The position numbers and the translations under genes were made by a program. The notes under the pieces are model-generated. The model was not told where the DNA came from. It did not search any database and saw nothing but the letters and a program-made list of their open reading frames with translations. A stretch of 64,000 nt of DNA from Misgurnus anguillicaudatus (Eukaryota > Chordata > Actinopteri > Cypriniformes > Cobitidae), in NCBI RefSeq assembly GCF_027580225.2, contig NC_073358.2, forward strand, positions 46,090,001 to 46,154,000, written 5' to 3'. This document shows positions 63,508-64,000 of the stretch, one piece after another. How positions within the stretch are numbered: position 1 is the first letter of the stretch; every line of letters begins with the position of its first letter.

Positions 63508-64000
63508 AATCCACAGACGACCTCACCTACCTACCTCCTGCTTGGGGAACTCTCTCTCCATCTTACTTTACTCGCGACCTACTCATTCTCTGCCAACACT
63601 CGTTCTGTCTGAACTTTTGAGGTGGCAAACATCTTCCACGCCGCAACGTGCTTCACGACATTCCCTCTCGGATCGTTCTGGTTCTCACACTTACTAAACG
63701 AGACTGAACACATCTAGCATAACTTTTGTAAATGTCTGTATTTAAAGGACCAGATGACACGGCCACGTGTTGAGCATGGCTAACAGGCAAACACAGTTAC
63801 GTTTCTGAGAGGAACCCGACCGGCCAAATGTAGCTGTCAGTCAGATCTGTGTAAAGCAGAGTTCTGGCTACAGATCAAAACCATTTGGCAAGCTGGAGGA
63901 CAGCAAGCTTTTGACGCCCAAGTTGCTTGCCTCACTCAAGGCAGGTGTTTGGACAGGAGCCTTGTGCTTTTTTGTGACAAGGAGGACAAGTCTCTAGATG
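63508..64000 (+). other. sema4c: sema4c 3' UTR (start only)
   Basis: The sequence after the stop shows no further coding potential and no AATAAA signal up to the window end, so the transcript end lies outside. Pyrimidine-rich at first, then mixed composition. Confidence 0.6.

Overview
This window is vertebrate DNA, almost certainly from a cyprinid-type ray-finned fish. It is AT-rich and crowded with short non-autonomous DNA transposons. It carries tRNA-derived and V-SINE-like fragments, an intact DIRS-type retrotransposon and long tetranucleotide satellites. Its one cellular gene is spread over GT-AG introns. The clade call is an inference from repeat types recognised by memory, not from a database search.

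The gene is a class 4 transmembrane semaphorin, best called sema4c, on the + strand. I could join 14 coding exons (24691-24793, 41379-41533, 41791-41853, 41956-42054, 42355-42451, 42831-42950, 45039-45190, 45463-45638, 45883-46027, 54931-55144, 59766-59881, 62016-62173, 62426-62517, 62606-63507). The phases fit at every junction and give an uninterrupted 863-residue product: signal peptide, sema domain, PSI, Ig-like domain, one membrane span and a cytoplasmic tail ending in the PDZ ligand ESSV. The exon with the start codon appears to have a splice acceptor upstream, so a non-coding first exon probably lies further 5'. The 3' UTR runs off the window.

Positions 1-24600 hold no recognisable gene. 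They contain nested transposons (hAT-like elements with perfect 8-bp duplications at 597-1164 and 6006-6483; a tandemly duplicated block at 2906-7130; a 1-kb element family with 4-bp duplications at 3508-4518 and 17644-18560) and a 3-kb (TCTG/ATCC)n satellite at 11551-14510. The 16.6-kb intron 1 (24794-41378) carries a stack of transposons around a DIRS-like remnant (25545-27710), a (TA)n microsatellite, hAT-like nests at 35.8-37.3 kb and a ~570-bp tandem array at 38.7-40.4 kb.

Intron 9 (46028-54930) contains a near-intact 5.27-kb DIRS element (47807-53074), antisense to sema4c. It has a gag-like ORF, an RT/RNase H ORF and a tyrosine recombinase ORF, inverted terminal repeats and the internal complementary region typical of DIRS. 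It sits inside an older inverted-repeat element. A paralogous copy of that older element near 61147 supplies the empty site and shows no target duplication. Introns 6, 9, 10 and 11 also hold large palindromic (foldback) elements and several mutually nested TTAA-inserting families. For some of these, the interrupted and uninterrupted copies in this same window define the ends to the base.
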